From Candidatus Tumulicola sp. (GTDB lineage: Bacteria > Vulcanimicrobiota > Vulcanimicrobiia > Vulcanimicrobiales > Vulcanimicrobiaceae): a DNA stretch of 64,000 nucleotides. The notes under the pieces are model-generated. The model saw only the letters and a program-made list of their open reading frames with translations, was not told the origin of the DNA and did no database searches. Positions 51,242 to 59,580 of this stretch are shown here, one piece after another (within the stretch, counting starts at the first letter, position 1; every line of letters begins with the position of its first letter). The stretch is taken from assembly GCA_036490475.1 (NCBI GenBank), contig DASXDT010000006.1:186001-250000 (forward strand). Reading direction: 5' to 3'. The position numbers and the translations under genes were made by a program.

Positions 51242-52699
51242 CTAAAACAAGCTCCAGAGATATTGGTTGTAGACCTCGTGATGCAGTTGCACTTCCTGCG
51301 CTTTCACAACGGTTCCCAATAGTCGTGGGCAACGATCTGCGCCGGCTTGTTTGAGCTCCGCGTATTTCTCTTTGATTTCGGCGCCTAGCATCGCGTCCGG
51401 CCATCGCGACTCGCGAAACGCCGCAAGCGCATCGTAGATATTGTCCGGCAGATAACGTTCGGCCGAAGCGACGGTGCCTTCGACATCCGCTCCCAACCCG
51501 GTCGCGAACACCGCCAACAACACCAGATACGGATTCGCATCGGGCCCCACGGATCGCACCTCCACGCGCGCGCTTCGTTCGTTGCCGATGGGCACTCGAA
51601 CCATCGAGCCGCGGTCGATCGCCGATGCTTTAATTTGATTCGGCGCTTCAAAGTGCGGATCGAGCCGGCGATATGCGTTGACCGAGGCGTTGAACATCAA
51701 GCACAACGCAGGCGCGTGCGCCAGAATACGCTCGATGAATTCCCATCCGAATGCGCTGAGCCGTTCCTTGCCTTGTGGATCCCAGAAAATATTTTTCCCG
51801 TCGCGGCTCACCGAGACGTTGGTATGCATGCCGCTGCCGTTCACGCCGACGACGGGCTTGGGCAAGAAGCTGGCCGTCATGCCCATCCGCGTGGCAACTT
51901 GGCGGCAGATGAGTTTGTACAGTTGGATCTGATCCGCGGCGGCGACGACTTCGCCGTAACTGTAGTTGATCTCGAACTGCGACGGCGCTACCTCCGGATG
52001 GTCTTTCTCGTTCTGAAATCCCATCGCACGCTGCACTTCTGCGACAGAATCGATAAACGTCCGTAACGGGTCGCCGGGAAGCGAGTGAAAATATCCGCCG
52101 ATGCTGACGTACTCGAAAGCGCCGGTTTCGTGATAACGCCGTTCTGCGTCTAACCCTTGGAAGAGAAAGCCCTCGATCTCGTTGGCCGCGTTGAGCGTGT
52201 ATCCGTGCTCGGCATAGCATTTGTTCGAAAGCTGTTTGAGCACGCCGCGGATGTCGCCGGCAAATGGGCGGCCTTCGCGATCGAGCACGTCGGCAAAGAC
52301 CAGCACCTTGCCCGCACCAAAGACGTCGGCCGGCGCCCAATAAAATGCGCTCCAATCCAACGCCAAGCGTAAGTCGCTCTCGCGCTGGGCGGTGAACCCG
52401 CGAATCGACGAACCGTCGAAGGTGAGATTGTCATGCGAGTCCAGCAAAAACTTCTTGTCATAGTCGAGCATGTGCAGACGGCCTTCGAGATCGCTGAACA
52501 ACACCGTGACGGCTTTGATCCGTTTTTCGGCGCTGAGATACTCGAGCCGTTCGGCGGCGAGTTGATGCGCCGCAGCGCGATCCTTCCGCTGCTGCTTTGC
52601 AGCCAGGTTGCGTTCTTCGAGTTCGCTGTAGGTCAGTGTCAAATGGTCGCGGAGGGCGATCGGATCGGGCGTGCGTTCGTGGGCGGACATCGTGCTCAT
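51242..52699 (-). CDS. glnA: glutamine synthetase family protein
   Basis: This 485-residue enzyme joins ammonia to glutamate using ATP. Visible family features are the N-terminal beta-grasp segment ending FDGSSIRGF, NEIEGFLFQ, QFEINYSYGEVVAAADQIQLYK, the nucleotide-site NGSGMHTNVS and IDRGSMVRVPIGNERSARVEVRS. The N-terminus is about 50 residues longer than in GSI-alpha and probably helical (EERNLAAKQQRKDRAAAHQLAAERLEYL). No adenylylation tyrosine motif is visible. The ATG at 52697-52699 has AAGGAG seven bases upstream, which overlaps the stop of a 28-codon ORF. Confidence 0.9.
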   Translation of the reverse strand: MSTMSAHERTPDPIALRDHLTLTYSELEERNLAAKQQRKDRAAAHQLAAERLEYLSAEKRIKAVTVLFSDLEGRLHMLDYDKKFLLDSHDNLTFDGSSIRGFTAQRESDLRLALDWSAFYWAPADVFGAGKVLVFADVLDREGRPFAGDIRGVLKQLSNKCYAEHGYTLNAANEIEGFLFQGLDAERRYHETGAFEYVSIGGYFHSLPGDPLRTFIDSVAEVQRAMGFQNEKDHPEVAPSQFEINYSYGEVVAAADQIQLYKLICRQVATRMGMTASFLPKPVVGVNGSGMHTNVSVSRDGKNIFWDPQGKERLSAFGWEFIERILAHAPALCLMFNASVNAYRRLDPHFEAPNQIKASAIDRGSMVRVPIGNERSARVEVRSVGPDANPYLVLLAVFATGLGADVEGTVASAERYLPDNIYDALAAFRESRWPDAMLGAEIKEKYAELKQAGADRCPRLLGTVVKAQEVQLHHEVYNQYLWSLF

Positions 52700-52701
52700 G
52701 T

Positions 52702-52788
52702 TCACTCCTTTGCGCGGCGGCGTCGCTTCGATGCTTTGCTCGTCTGGAGCTGGTCGCCTTTGGACAAGTGGAGTAGTCCGGCGCTCAT
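52702..52788 (-). CDS. 28-codon ORF immediately upstream of glutamine synthetase
   Basis: The ATG at 52786-52788 has GGGGAG nine bases upstream, and the TGA lies two bases before the glutamine synthetase ATG (TGAACATG). The product is MSAGLLHLSKGDQLQTSKAS followed by a basic KRRRRAKE end. The ribosome-binding site of the synthetase is inside its last codons, so translation of the small ORF would probably couple to glnA. It may be a leader peptide or a small basic protein. Support is positional only. Confidence 0.45.
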   Translation of the reverse strand: MSAGLLHLSKGDQLQTSKASKRRRRAKE

Positions 52789-52836
52789 TATGTCGAGCTC
52801 CCCGGAGGTGCCGAGCGAGTCCCCGAAGACGGCAGC

Positions 52837-53874
52837 ATGTGGAAGGCAGCTCTGCTCGCGCTCGCGACCGTCGCGGCGCTCGAAACGCCACAGCCGGATA
52901 ATGCCGGACGCTTAGCGGACCGGCAGTTCGTCGTGAACGCCCCTCGCGGAAGCGGCATCGCGCGCTACTTCGGCAGCGGGTCGCTGGAAGGCGATCCCGG
53001 CACGACGCGCGCGTTGATCGTCGTGCACGGGGTTCTGCGCGACGCGGATTACTATTACGACACCGGAACGCGTGCGGTCGCTCGCGCCGGAGTTTCGAAC
53101 GTGCTCGTGATCGCGCCACAGTTCGTCGAATCGTCGGAGTTGGCCGGCCACCACGTCTCGGCCTCGACGCTCTACTGGACCAGCACGTGGCCGGGCGGTT
53201 CGGATGCGCGCAACGCACCGGTCAGCACGTACGACGTCTTCGACGCGATGATCGCGCGTCTCAGCGACGCTCGACGCTTTCCGCGAATGCGCGACATCGT
53301 TCTGATCGGACACTCTGCCGGCGGCCAAATCGTTCAGCGGTATGCGGTGGTGGGACACGCGCCGCAACTCGACGCACGCGGACGCATCCCAGTGCATCTC
53401 GTGGTCGCCAATCCGTCGTCGTATTTTTATTTCAACGATTGGCGTCCGGTGCCACAAACCGCTTGCAGCGATTTCAACCAGTGGCGTTACGGGTTGGCCG
53501 GCGCGCCGCCGTACGTGCGAGGTTCGCCCGCATCGTTAGAGCGACGCTACGCGTTGCGCCGCGTAACCTATTTGCTCGGTACCGCCGACACTAATCCGAA
53601 GGAAGACGATCTCGATCGCAGCTGCGGCGGCGAAGCGCAAGGCGCATATCGCTTCGAACGCGGCCGCTTCTACGTCGGTTATATCCGCAAGCTCTTTCCG
53701 GACGGAACGAATCAGGATTATGCATTCGTTCGCGGCGTGCCGCACGATAACCGCCGAATGTTCGATTCAGAGTGCGGACTGGGCGTTCTTTTCGGACGTT
53801 CGGAAGCGACTTGCGCGGAGCACGGCTGGATCGGGCCGCGGCTCACAGCCCGAACTTCGGATACACTCCCTTAA
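52837..53874 (+). CDS. exported alpha/beta-fold hydrolase
   Basis: This 345-residue protein has a short signal peptide (MWKAALLALATVAALETP) and an alpha/beta hydrolase core with LIVVHGVLRDADYYYDTG (oxyanion region) and the nucleophile motif GHSAGGQIVQR. Later cysteine-containing loops (TACSDFNQW, DRSCGG, DSECGLGV, EATCAEHG) suggest disulfides in an extracytoplasmic enzyme. It is probably an esterase or poly-ester hydrolase; the substrate is not readable. The last 32 bases overlap the convergent MarC gene. Confidence 0.8.
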   Translation: MWKAALLALATVAALETPQPDNAGRLADRQFVVNAPRGSGIARYFGSGSLEGDPGTTRALIVVHGVLRDADYYYDTGTRAVARAGVSNVLVIAPQFVESSELAGHHVSASTLYWTSTWPGGSDARNAPVSTYDVFDAMIARLSDARRFPRMRDIVLIGHSAGGQIVQRYAVVGHAPQLDARGRIPVHLVVANPSSYFYFNDWRPVPQTACSDFNQWRYGLAGAPPYVRGSPASLERRYALRRVTYLLGTADTNPKEDDLDRSCGGEAQGAYRFERGRFYVGYIRKLFPDGTNQDYAFVRGVPHDNRRMFDSECGLGVLFGRSEATCAEHGWIGPRLTARTSDTLP

Positions 53875-54472
53875 AGCCGGTAATTATGAGTTCGATCGCG
53901 ATCGCGAGAATCAGAAATCCAAGAATGCGATCGAACGCGCTCAGCGTTCCGGCGCTCAATCGCTTCACCAGCGGTCCGCCCAGACGTAAGAGCGCATAGA
54001 CGAGGACTCCCATCAACACGACCGCGATCGCTATGCCCGTCAGCCACACTCGCGGATCGGGGCGCGCTGCCAGCGCCATTACAACGCCGATCGATCCGGG
54101 GCCGGCGAGCAACGGCATCGCCATCGGCGAGAACGCGATATCGTCTTTCGTTTGTGCTTCCGAGCTTTCGGTCGGCGTCATGCGGCTGGATGCCGTCACC
54201 ATCGTCCATGCGGTGTGCGCGACGATCATTCCACCCGCGATCCGTAATGCCGCAAGCGATATGCCGAAAAACTCGAGCAAGTACGAACCGCCCAGCTCGA
54301 ACGCAAGCAAAATCAGCACCACGAACATGGCGATACGAGCGGCGGTCGAGTTGCGTTCGGCGGGCGTGTCCGAACTGGTCAATGCAAAGAACACGGCAAC
54401 GCCGCCGATCGGATTGACGATCGGAAACAGCGCCACGAATGCCGTCACTGCGGCCCCGATCAAAGCGTTCAT
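53843..54472 (-). CDS. MarC family integral membrane protein
   Basis: This 209-residue protein has six membrane helices and the MarC/UPF0056 signatures FPIVNPIGGVAVFFALT, LEFFGISLAALRIAGGMIVA and AMPLLAGPGSIGVVMALA. The family was once linked to multiple antibiotic resistance, but the transport function is unproven. Its ATG at 54470-54472 fits the family start. The gene overlaps the convergent hydrolase gene tail. Confidence 0.9.
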   Translation of the reverse strand: MNALIGAAVTAFVALFPIVNPIGGVAVFFALTSSDTPAERNSTAARIAMFVVLILLAFELGGSYLLEFFGISLAALRIAGGMIVAHTAWTMVTASSRMTPTESSEAQTKDDIAFSPMAMPLLAGPGSIGVVMALAARPDPRVWLTGIAIAVVLMGVLVYALLRLGGPLVKRLSAGTLSAFDRILGFLILAIAIELIITGFKGVYPKFGL

Positions 54473-54589
54473 TCGTCGAACGCTCCGCTACGATTGCATG
54501 CGAGCCCGAACCTGCCTCGAGTGTCGAGCGAGGACAGGGGGCGACGGCCATTCGGCGGAAAAGCCCTCGTCGCCAACGGAGGATAGCCG

Positions 54590-55261
54590 ATGCTTGTGAT
54601 TCGTCGATTTCGTTTGGGAGCCGCCGCGATCGTTGCGGTCGTCGCGCTGCTGGCTTCCACTGCAGCCACCCCGGCAGCAGTCCAGCTTTCGGTCGGAATT
54701 CGACTCGTGATTCCCAACGGAGCCATCGAAACGTGTAGCAGCAAAGCCAAGGCCGCGCTCAGCTCCGAGTTATCGACGGTCGGTGAAACATCGCCCGGAA
54801 CCGCGATCTGGTTCGGTTACGGCGCGACCGACAGTGAAGGTCACGCGACATCCGCCGCCGCCATCCACTGTTTTCCGGTCGATAAAGGGTACGAAGTCAC
54901 GTTCACGTGCTCGGTCGAGCAACCGGGAAGTCCGTTCAATGCCGACCAGTTGTGCAAAGGTCTCGACGATAAGTTTCAGGGCCGCACGGGCACGCCGCTC
55001 ACGCTTCCTGCCACGCCGACGCCGGTTCCAACCGGTTGCGCCATGACCAATCTCGTGGGAACGTGGTTGATGAATAATTCGCAAAGTCAGAAGTTCGTGT
55101 TCTCGGCGGACGGAGACGTTACGGATCCACAAGGCGTATCGGGCAACTGGAATCTCGACGGAAACACGGTAACGCTGACGTACTACGGAACCTCCACGCT
55201 CAAACTTTCGCCCGACGGCAAACAGATCACCGGGTCGAAAAATTTCACGCGTCAATGCTGA
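54590..55261 (+). CDS. exported protein of unknown function
   Basis: This 223-residue protein has a signal peptide (LGAAAIVAVVALLASTAATPA), an N-terminal part containing several cysteines and a Pro/Thr linker (TLPATPTPVPTG). The C-terminal 70 residues (NLVGTWLMNNSQSQKFVFSADGDVTDPQGVSGNW) resemble small lipocalin-like domains that begin with GxW. It ends 20 bases before the first propeller lipoprotein gene on the same strand. Confidence 0.7.
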   Translation: MLVIRRFRLGAAAIVAVVALLASTAATPAAVQLSVGIRLVIPNGAIETCSSKAKAALSSELSTVGETSPGTAIWFGYGATDSEGHATSAAAIHCFPVDKGYEVTFTCSVEQPGSPFNADQLCKGLDDKFQGRTGTPLTLPATPTPVPTGCAMTNLVGTWLMNNSQSQKFVFSADGDVTDPQGVSGNWNLDGNTVTLTYYGTSTLKLSPDGKQITGSKNFTRQC

Positions 55262-55281
55262 AAAAATAGAGGGGCTTTTTT

Positions 55282-56280
55282 ATGCGTACCGTTTCTACGA
55301 TTGCAAGCGCCGGCCTAATAACCGGCGCTTTGCTGCTTTCGGCCTGCTCGACCTCGGGTTCGAGCGCCGGATCCGTGCCGCAAGCGGCCTCGCAAGGCCG
55401 CGCTTCGTCTTCCATCGCGAATAAAAATGGCATCGACCTGCGTTATGGCGGTTCGTATCAAACCGTTCAAGCTCGGCTGTCGCCGGCCAAAGCAAAGGCC
55501 GACAAGGATGTGTTCGTTTCGGACTCCGGAGCGACCGTGTTTCTGTTCAAGAACAAAACCTACAAACCGAACGGCTCAATTACGGGATTCAACAGTAACG
55601 ACGGAATCGCCGTCGATACGGCCGGCAACTTATACGTCACAAATGTCGATTCGAAAAACGTCGAAGAGTTTGCGCCCGGTTCGTCTACGCCCAAATGCAC
55701 CTACGACAGCGGCCTCGTCGATCCGATCAACGTGACCACCGATGCCAAGGGCGATGTGTTCGTCGTAGATTTCAACGACTTACATAATCCTGGTTACATC
55801 GACGAATTCAAACAATGCAGCGACACGGTCACCACGCAATACTCCGTTTCCAGTGGACCCGAGGGTGCCGTGCTCGATAGGAAAGGCGATCTGTTCGTAA
55901 CGTTCTTCAATAGCGGCTTCACCGGCGGATTTGAAGAGTTCGTCAAGGGCAAGACGCCGGGCGAAATTTTATCGGTAACCGTGGATTCGCCCGGCGGACT
56001 GACCATCGATAAGGATGGCGACCTGATCGCCGACGACCAGGCGGGCTCGATCGACGTGATTCCGGAGCCCTACACGACCGCGATTCCGCTGGTTTCGGGT
56101 CTCTCAGACCCGTTCCACGCCGCCTTGAGCAAGAACGGAAAAGTTCTGTTCAATGCCAACTTCGGCTCCGGCACGGTCACGATCTATAAGTATCCCGCCG
56201 GTACGCTAACCCACACGCTCGGCTCCAGCGATGGTCTCGATGGCGCGGAAGGCGTTGCCGATTCACCGAGTTCGCTCTAA
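55282..56280 (+). CDS. propeller lipoprotein 1 (NHL/virginiamycin-B-lyase-like repeats)
   Basis: This 332-residue protein carries a lipoprotein signal (GALLLSACSTSGS, cysteine at 22). It then shows repeated four-strand units: DKDVFVSDSGATVFLFKNK, DGIAVDTAGNLYVTN, INVTTDAKGDVFVVDFN, EGAVLDRKGDLFVTF, GGLTIDKDGDLIADDQ. Such propellers usually bind ligands or act as lyases; no catalytic residues are recognised. A weak A6/T6 stem surrounds the ribosome-binding site GAGGGG (55269-55274). The next gene is a close paralogue. Confidence 0.82.
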   Translation: MRTVSTIASAGLITGALLLSACSTSGSSAGSVPQAASQGRASSSIANKNGIDLRYGGSYQTVQARLSPAKAKADKDVFVSDSGATVFLFKNKTYKPNGSITGFNSNDGIAVDTAGNLYVTNVDSKNVEEFAPGSSTPKCTYDSGLVDPINVTTDAKGDVFVVDFNDLHNPGYIDEFKQCSDTVTTQYSVSSGPEGAVLDRKGDLFVTFFNSGFTGGFEEFVKGKTPGEILSVTVDSPGGLTIDKDGDLIADDQAGSIDVIPEPYTTAIPLVSGLSDPFHAALSKNGKVLFNANFGSGTVTIYKYPAGTLTHTLGSSDGLDGAEGVADSPSSL

Positions 56281-56287
56281 CCATCGC

Positions 56288-57247
56288 ATGCGGGTAACGC
56301 GTTTTCTCGTAGCGATAGGCGCGTTATCGCTTGCTGCTTGTGCGACAGCGGGGCCGCCGGACGGCGGCTCCGCGATCGCCGGTCCGAACGGCATCGACAA
56401 GCGCTATGCGGTCGGCTACGAGCCGATCGAAGCTCGACTCCACCCGGCGGCCTCGAAAGCCGGTAGGGATTTGTACGTTGCCGACGATGCCTCGTCGGTA
56501 TTTCTTTTCAAGAATAAGAGCTATCGGCCCGATGGTGCGATTACCAACGGAGTATCGGACACGAATAGCGTGTGGGTCGACCACTCGGGTAACGTTTACG
56601 TTGCCAACCTGGAGACGGTCAATATCACGGAGTTCGCGCCCGGCGCGAAGTCGCCGTCGTGTACGTACGCTTCCGGTTTGATCGATCCGGTCAACGTGAC
56701 GACCGATTCGAAGGGGAACGTGTACGTTGCAGACTTTAACTTCTATGCAAAAATTGGGTATATCGACGTGTTTCCGCAATGCACCGACTCGATCGCACGG
56801 CAGTACGTGATCAAGCATGGACCGGAAGGCGTCGCGGTCGACGCTCGCGGCGATATTTTCGTATCGTTTTTCAACAAGCAAAAGCGTGGCGCGTTCGAAG
56901 AGTTCGTGCGCGGCGATTCGACCCCGACGCTCCTCGCGGCGAGCGTCGCATCGCCCGGTGGCATCATCCTCGACAAACAGCGCGATATCATCGCCGACGA
57001 CCAGCGCGGAGCGATCCTTAAAATTCCACCACCGTATACCACGGATATGGGCATCGTCTCCGGAATGTTCGATCCGTTTCGGGTAGCGTTGAGCAAGGAC
57101 GAAAAGACCTTATACAGCGCCAACAGCGGGTCGGGAACGGTAACGATCTATTCGTATCCGTCCGGCACGTTAACGAGAACCCTTGGCCCCGCCGACGGTT
57201 TGGACGGAGCAGATGGCGTGAGCCAAAATCCCAACGACACGCCGTAG
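56288..57247 (+). CDS. propeller lipoprotein 2, tandem paralogue
   Basis: This 319-residue lipoprotein (LSLAAC, cysteine near residue 18) is co-linear with its upstream neighbour: NGIDKRYAVGYEPIEARL, VFLFKNKSYRPDGAITNG, VNVTTDSKGNVYVADFN, GPEGVAVDARGDIFVSFFNK, YTTDMGIVSGMFDPFRVALSKD, SGSGTVTIYSYPSGTLTRTLG. The matching blocks show duplication followed by substantial divergence. The ATG at 56288 follows the first gene's stop by seven bases, so both are in one operon. Confidence 0.82.
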   Translation: MRVTRFLVAIGALSLAACATAGPPDGGSAIAGPNGIDKRYAVGYEPIEARLHPAASKAGRDLYVADDASSVFLFKNKSYRPDGAITNGVSDTNSVWVDHSGNVYVANLETVNITEFAPGAKSPSCTYASGLIDPVNVTTDSKGNVYVADFNFYAKIGYIDVFPQCTDSIARQYVIKHGPEGVAVDARGDIFVSFFNKQKRGAFEEFVRGDSTPTLLAASVASPGGIILDKQRDIIADDQRGAILKIPPPYTTDMGIVSGMFDPFRVALSKDEKTLYSANSGSGTVTIYSYPSGTLTRTLGPADGLDGADGVSQNPNDTP

Positions 57248-57248
57248 C

Positions 57249-58673
57249 TTACTGCAACAGCGAGCCGGCGATTTTCCCGTTCGAATCGACCATAATGGAC
57301 CAGATATGCGGCTGTCCGCCGAGGAGCACGCGGTACCGGTAGGTCGTCACGTCTCCATGGGGCTGCGACCCGAGGTATGTCCAGCCGGTAAACTCACCCA
57401 TCGCGGTGAGTGACGCGCTCACTTGTGCGAGCATATCGCCGGTGATGTGCTGTGAGAATTCCGGCGTGAGTTTCGATCGATCGATCGTTCCCGTCCGCAA
57501 ACTCAACAGCCAACTGCGCGCTAACGCGGTGATCGCGGGATCTTCCTGAACGATTCCGGTCTGCGGCACCGATGACACGGGTGCGGGGAATAGTTGTGGG
57601 TACATGATGTGCAGCGCCAGCGAATCGACGTTGGCGTCGGCAACGTTGGCGAGCACGACGATCCCGCTCGCGGCCGTCCGATTGAATCCCATGAACGAGT
57701 GGTAGCCGCCGGTCTCGCCGTTCACGAACGTGTTACCGTTGTTCACGTTGACGATCCACGCCAGCCCGGTCTTGGTTTGACTCTGCGACGCATCGCCGGG
57801 TGCGCGCGGCATTTGCGCCATCGCCATTGCCGGTCCGAGCGGGCCGGACGGTGCTGTAAGATTCGCGCGCAGGAATACCAGCATATCGTGCATGTCGGAA
57901 TACAGACCGCCTGCGGCCGCCAGTTCGCCGAAACTCCACGTCGGCGCGGATACGCCCGCCTGCGTGAGTCCGGGCGCTAAGCGCACGCGCTGATCGGGCG
58001 TCAGCGACAGCGTCGTATCCGCAAGCGACAGCGGTTGCAGCACACGCGCCTGCAAGAGCTGGTCGTACGACGTTCCCGCGCTCCAACCCAACGCGTCGCC
58101 TAACAACCCCACGCCGGCATTCGAATACTCGAATCGATCGCCCGGGGCGCGCGTCAAAGTATACGCCGACAAAAACTGCTCGAACAGCGCCGGCGTGTAC
58201 GTCGCATATGGGTCGGGCGAATTGGTGGGCAGATTCGTGGGGAGTCGCGGCAACCCGGAGTTGTGCTCTGCCAGGTTAGCCAAGGTGATCTGCTGTCCGT
58301 GATACGACGGAATCGTGACACCGGATGGCGCGACGGTTTGCACCGCTTGTTCGAGACGCACGCGTCCGTCGACGACCATCGATGCCAGCAACGTCGCGGT
58401 GAACGTTTTGGTGAGCGACCCGATCTGAAACATCGTGCGGTCGTCGAGCGGCGGTTGCGCCGGTCCGAAGTCACCCGAACGATAGACGGTCACCGTCGAA
58501 CCGTCGACGATACCGACAATCACTCCGGCGCCGCGTATGGCACTCGTATATGCATCGAGCGTGTGCTGGGTCTCCGCCGGCGGAGCAAACGACGGCGTCT
58601 GGCCGTTAACCGGCATAGCCGTCCCCAAGGCCGCCACCGCGAGCGCGACAAAGCGCATCATCCAACGATTCAT
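57249..58673 (-). CDS. exported beta-lactamase-fold serine hydrolase
   Basis: This 474-residue protein has a signal peptide (MNRWMMRFVALAVAALGTAM) and the serine beta-lactamase motifs S86-L-T-K89 and Y183-S-N185. The third motif, usually HTGG or KTG, reads ETGG in NGETGGYHSFMGF. A C-terminal domain of about 100 residues follows. The ATG at 58671-58673 is preferred; longer readings run into the operator region. It probably hydrolyses a peptide, ester or D-amino acid compound. It is divergent from the AHSA1-ArsR operon. Confidence 0.84.
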   Translation of the reverse strand: MNRWMMRFVALAVAALGTAMPVNGQTPSFAPPAETQHTLDAYTSAIRGAGVIVGIVDGSTVTVYRSGDFGPAQPPLDDRTMFQIGSLTKTFTATLLASMVVDGRVRLEQAVQTVAPSGVTIPSYHGQQITLANLAEHNSGLPRLPTNLPTNSPDPYATYTPALFEQFLSAYTLTRAPGDRFEYSNAGVGLLGDALGWSAGTSYDQLLQARVLQPLSLADTTLSLTPDQRVRLAPGLTQAGVSAPTWSFGELAAAGGLYSDMHDMLVFLRANLTAPSGPLGPAMAMAQMPRAPGDASQSQTKTGLAWIVNVNNGNTFVNGETGGYHSFMGFNRTAASGIVVLANVADANVDSLALHIMYPQLFPAPVSSVPQTGIVQEDPAITALARSWLLSLRTGTIDRSKLTPEFSQHITGDMLAQVSASLTAMGEFTGWTYLGSQPHGDVTTYRYRVLLGGQPHIWSIMVDSNGKIAGSLLQ

Positions 58674-58708
58674 TCGTCGGCCATTCGCGACGTCCGCGGG
58701 CAAAATCT

Positions 58709-58726
58709 TGCAACCAAATGGTTGCA
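58709..58726. promoter_or_regulatory. operator-like inverted repeat, site 1
   Basis: TGCAAC and GTTGCA flank six bases (CAAATG); the pairing extends two bases further on each side of the centre to 8-base perfect arms (TGCAACCA/TGGTTGCA). The same six-base arms and spacing recur at site 2, 46 bases away. It lies nearer the serine hydrolase gene, in its probable promoter. Confidence 0.65.
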
Positions 58727-58753
58727 TTTCGAAGCAGAGGGTGATATCGTGAT

Positions 58754-58773
58754 ATGCAACTAGGAGGTTGCAT
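58754..58773. promoter_or_regulatory. operator-like inverted repeat, site 2, overlapping the AHSA1 ribosome-binding site
   Basis: ATGCAAC and GTTGCAT are separated by TAGGAG, making a 20-base perfect-arm inverted repeat. AGGAGG at 58762-58767 is the ribosome-binding site of the AHSA1 gene (ATG 58775). Binding of the downstream ArsR-type repressor here would block transcription or initiation. Identical arms in site 1 support a real recognition sequence. Confidence 0.65.
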
Positions 58774-58774
58774 A

Positions 58775-59275
58775 ATGACATCGTCCACTACCGACAGGGT
58801 TGAAAAGAAAACGCTGTTGCGCGCGCCGATCCATCGCGTTTGGAACGCGATCGCCGACGCCACCGCATTCGGCGACTGGTTCGGGATGGAGTTCGCCGAG
58901 CCGTTCGCTGCAGGTAGCATAGCCCGCGGGTTGATCCGCGGCACGAAATGCGATCCGAGCGTGGCTGCAATACAAGAAAAATATGCCGGCATGCCGCTGG
59001 AGATGCACGTCGAGCACATCGAACCCATGCGGCTGTTTTCGTATCGTTGGCATCCGTTCGCGATCGACGCATCGATCGACTATTCGGACGAACCCATGAC
59101 GCTCGTTACGTTCGAACTCGAATCGGTCGAAGGCGGAACGATGCTCACGCTCACCGAGTCGGGTTTCGATGCGTTACCGATGGGTCGCCGAACCGACGCC
59201 TTCGAAGCCAATGGAGAAGGTTGGGATACGATGGTACACATGATCGAGAATTATCTCGACGCACGTTTGGCATGA
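58775..59275 (+). CDS. SRPBCC/AHSA1-domain protein
   Basis: This 166-residue START-like protein has the AHSA1 features APIHRVWNAIADATAFGDWFG and MLTLTESGFDALP, ending YLDARLA. Such proteins bind hydrophobic ligands and very often sit beside ArsR-type regulators, as here. AGGAGG seven bases before the ATG is strong, and lies inside an operator-like repeat. Its stop overlaps the ArsR ATG as ATGA. The ligand is unknown. Confidence 0.88.
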   Translation: MTSSTTDRVEKKTLLRAPIHRVWNAIADATAFGDWFGMEFAEPFAAGSIARGLIRGTKCDPSVAAIQEKYAGMPLEMHVEHIEPMRLFSYRWHPFAIDASIDYSDEPMTLVTFELESVEGGTMLTLTESGFDALPMGRRTDAFEANGEGWDTMVHMIENYLDARLA

Positions 59276-59580
59276 GCGTCGCACCGGTCCTCGCTGCCCT
59301 GGGCGACGAATCGCGTCTTCGCATCGTCGCCAAGCTCTGCAACGGCGGACCGCTCTCGATCGCGAAATTGGCCGAAGGCTCGGGCATTTCGCGTCAAGCC
59401 GTCACCAAACACTTATACGCGCTGCACGCCGCCGGAATCGTGCAAAGCCGGCGAAAGAGTCGCGAGCGCATTTGGACGCTCGAGCCCCGCCGTCTCGAAG
59501 AAGTTCGCCGGTATCTCGAACAGATTTCGCAACAGTGGGACGTCGCGCTACAGCGGTTACGCGCTACGGTCGAAGAGTAG
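59272..59580 (+). CDS. ArsR-family winged-helix repressor (non-metal type)
   Basis: This 102-residue regulator has the ArsR winged helix (LAALGDESRLRIVAKLCNGGPLSIAKLAEGSGISRQAVTKHLYALHAAGIV). The ELCVCDL metal motif is absent, so it probably senses something other than arsenite or zinc, like the SdpR/AHSA1-paired subgroup. It is co-translated with the AHSA1 protein and probably represses its own operon through the twin inverted repeats upstream. The last 17 bases overlap the convergent beta-lactamase gene. Confidence 0.88.
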   Translation: MSVAPVLAALGDESRLRIVAKLCNGGPLSIAKLAEGSGISRQAVTKHLYALHAAGIVQSRRKSRERIWTLEPRRLEEVRRYLEQISQQWDVALQRLRATVEE

